Source: Bacteroidia bacterium
Lineage (GTDB): Bacteria; Bacteroidota; Bacteroidia; Bacteroidales; UBA5342
Direction: 5' to 3'
DNA length: 6,841 nucleotides
Assembly (NCBI GenBank): GCA_030433225.1
Contig: JAUIMD010000107.1
Coordinates: 1-6,841, forward strand
Shown piece by piece: positions 6,067 through 6,841 of the stretch. Numbering within the stretch: position 1 is the stretch's first letter; the number at the start of each line of letters is the position of its first letter. The position numbers were made by a program, and so were the translations under genes. The notes beneath the pieces were generated by a model, which saw only the letters and a list, made by a program, of their open reading frames with translations, was not told where the DNA came from and ran no database searches.

Positions 6067-6841
6067 GTCCACTTGTTGTTGGTTCGTAATACACCGTAGA
6101 GCAGTTTTGGGGCGCAAATAGTTGCCGGCTTACCCTGCTTACATCGTCAATGCTAACCTTCTGGTAATTTTCCAGCTCAGTGTTAATAAGGTTGGCGTTG
6201 CCCAGTAATTCGTAATTCGCCAGGTTCATTGCCTTGCTCAGGTAGCTCATGTTGCCATAAATGTAGGTGGCTTCCAGTTTGTTGCGCACTTTATCCAGTT
6301 CTGCCTGTTTCAGGGGTTCTTCCATTAGTGCGCGCAACTCCTTTTCTATCGCTTCTTCGGCCCTTTCAAAGGTCACATCGTCGTGCAGTTTCGCAGTAAT
6401 GTGAAACAACCCGGGGTCCACGGTACCGGCAATGTAGGCATTAATGTCCGAAAAAATGGGTTGTTCCTTCACCAACCGCTGGTACATGCGGGATGAATTT
6501 CCATGCGAAAGGATATCTGAAATTAAGTCGGTTACGTAATAATCGGATGCCGTTCGGGCTGGCATGTGGTACGCTTTGTACAAGGCACGGTGCGGTACAT
6601 CGCGCTTTAAAAGCGTTGTTTGGGCCGATAATTGTGGGGGCTCTATGGGTAAAGAACGTTTCTTAATCTGCCGTTTCGGAATGGATCCAAACCATTTTTC
6701 GCAAAGTTCCCGGGTTGTATCCAGCGAAATGTTGCCGGTAACGGCCAGCACCGCATTGTTTGGCGCATAGTGGTTGAAGTAAAAATCCTTGACATCCTGC
6801 AAAGTAGCCGAAGCAATGTGCTCAACCGATTGCCCGATGGT
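6056..6841 (-). CDS. M16-family zinc peptidase subunit, N-terminal part outside the window
   Basis: This is the C-terminal 261 residues of an M16 (insulinase/processing peptidase-like) protein. The frame is open to the window edge with no start codon needed inside. It enters at the typical family segment IGQSVEHIASATLQDVKDFY, followed by HYAPNNAVLAVTGN, both strongly conserved after the catalytic domain's linker. The second lobe shows the Arg of the substrate-binding pair at SSRMYQRL (Arg codon near 6490-6488), but the following stretch EQPIFSDI lacks the Tyr normally found there. The HxxEH motif expected in the missing N-terminal third cannot be checked. The stop at 6058-6056 overlaps the start of a partner subunit whose zinc motif is lost and whose Arg/Tyr motif is complete. 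Together they fit a complementary heterodimeric protease. The natural substrate is unknown. Confidence 0.85.
   Translation of the reverse strand, partial: TIGQSVEHIASATLQDVKDFYFNHYAPNNAVLAVTGNISLDTTRELCEKWFGSIPKRQIKKRSLPIEPPQLSAQTTLLKRDVPHRALYKAYHMPARTASDYYVTDLISDILSHGNSSRMYQRLVKEQPIFSDINAYIAGTVDPGLFHITAKLHDDVTFERAEEAIEKELRALMEEPLKQAELDKVRNKLEATYIYGNMSYLSKAMNLANYELLGNANLINTELENYQKVSIDDVSRVSRQLFAPQNCSTVYYEPTTSGHGE

Noticed and set aside
6067..6117. 17-residue extension of the downstream M16 subunit
   Set aside because: It would overlap the upstream coding region by over 60 bases and adds nothing family-like; the ATG at 6066 gives a normal short overlap.
1..6841. CRISPR array, insertion sequence or phage genes
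   Set aside because: No regularly spaced repeats, transposase or integrase motifs, or terminal inverted repeats were found; the repeats seen are too short and too few.

Overview
The window reads as a stretch of Bacteroidota chromosome, most likely Bacteroidales or a relative. Three start regions carry a perfect match to the Bacteroidota -7 promoter element TAnnTTTG, purine-rich Shine-Dalgarno sites are absent or weak, and the reductase and MATE proteins resemble that phylum. All recognisable genes lie on the minus strand, so transcription runs from right to left. No organism name can be given from sequence alone.

From right to left: (1) two M16-family peptidase-like genes (6841-6056, cut by the window edge, and 6066-4795) overlap by 11 bases and probably form a two-subunit protease. 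The second subunit has lost the HxxEH zinc motif and keeps the substrate-binding Arg/Tyr motif. (2) A 121-bp gap with a hairpin, a promoter, a small palindrome and a 10-bp tandem repeat leads into an Lrp/AsnC-type regulator (4673-4212). (3) A 102-bp gap holds a strong promoter overlapped by inverted repeats, then a 12-helix MATE efflux transporter (4109-2745). (4) A 132-bp gap with a further promoter leads to a small FAD/NAD(P)H ferredoxin reductase-like protein (2612-1944), followed 42 bp later by a MiaB-type radical-SAM tRNA methylthiotransferase (1901-540). (5) Downstream of miaB, positions 400-531 are crowded with short hairpins, two of which share the core GATTTGyArTC. Beyond them an unrecognised open frame (413-1) runs off the left edge without a convincing start codon.

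Two functional pairings are suggested by layout. The Lrp-like protein may regulate the adjacent MATE exporter and itself. The reductase may supply electrons to MiaB, which needs reduced [4Fe-4S] clusters. Both are inferences. The most puzzling part is the left end, where a coding-looking frame appears to be cut at its 5' side by, or at, the palindromic repeats. No IS element, CRISPR array, intact tRNA or rRNA was seen. The window is otherwise ordinary housekeeping and transport genes, and I see no strong evidence for a wholly new system.
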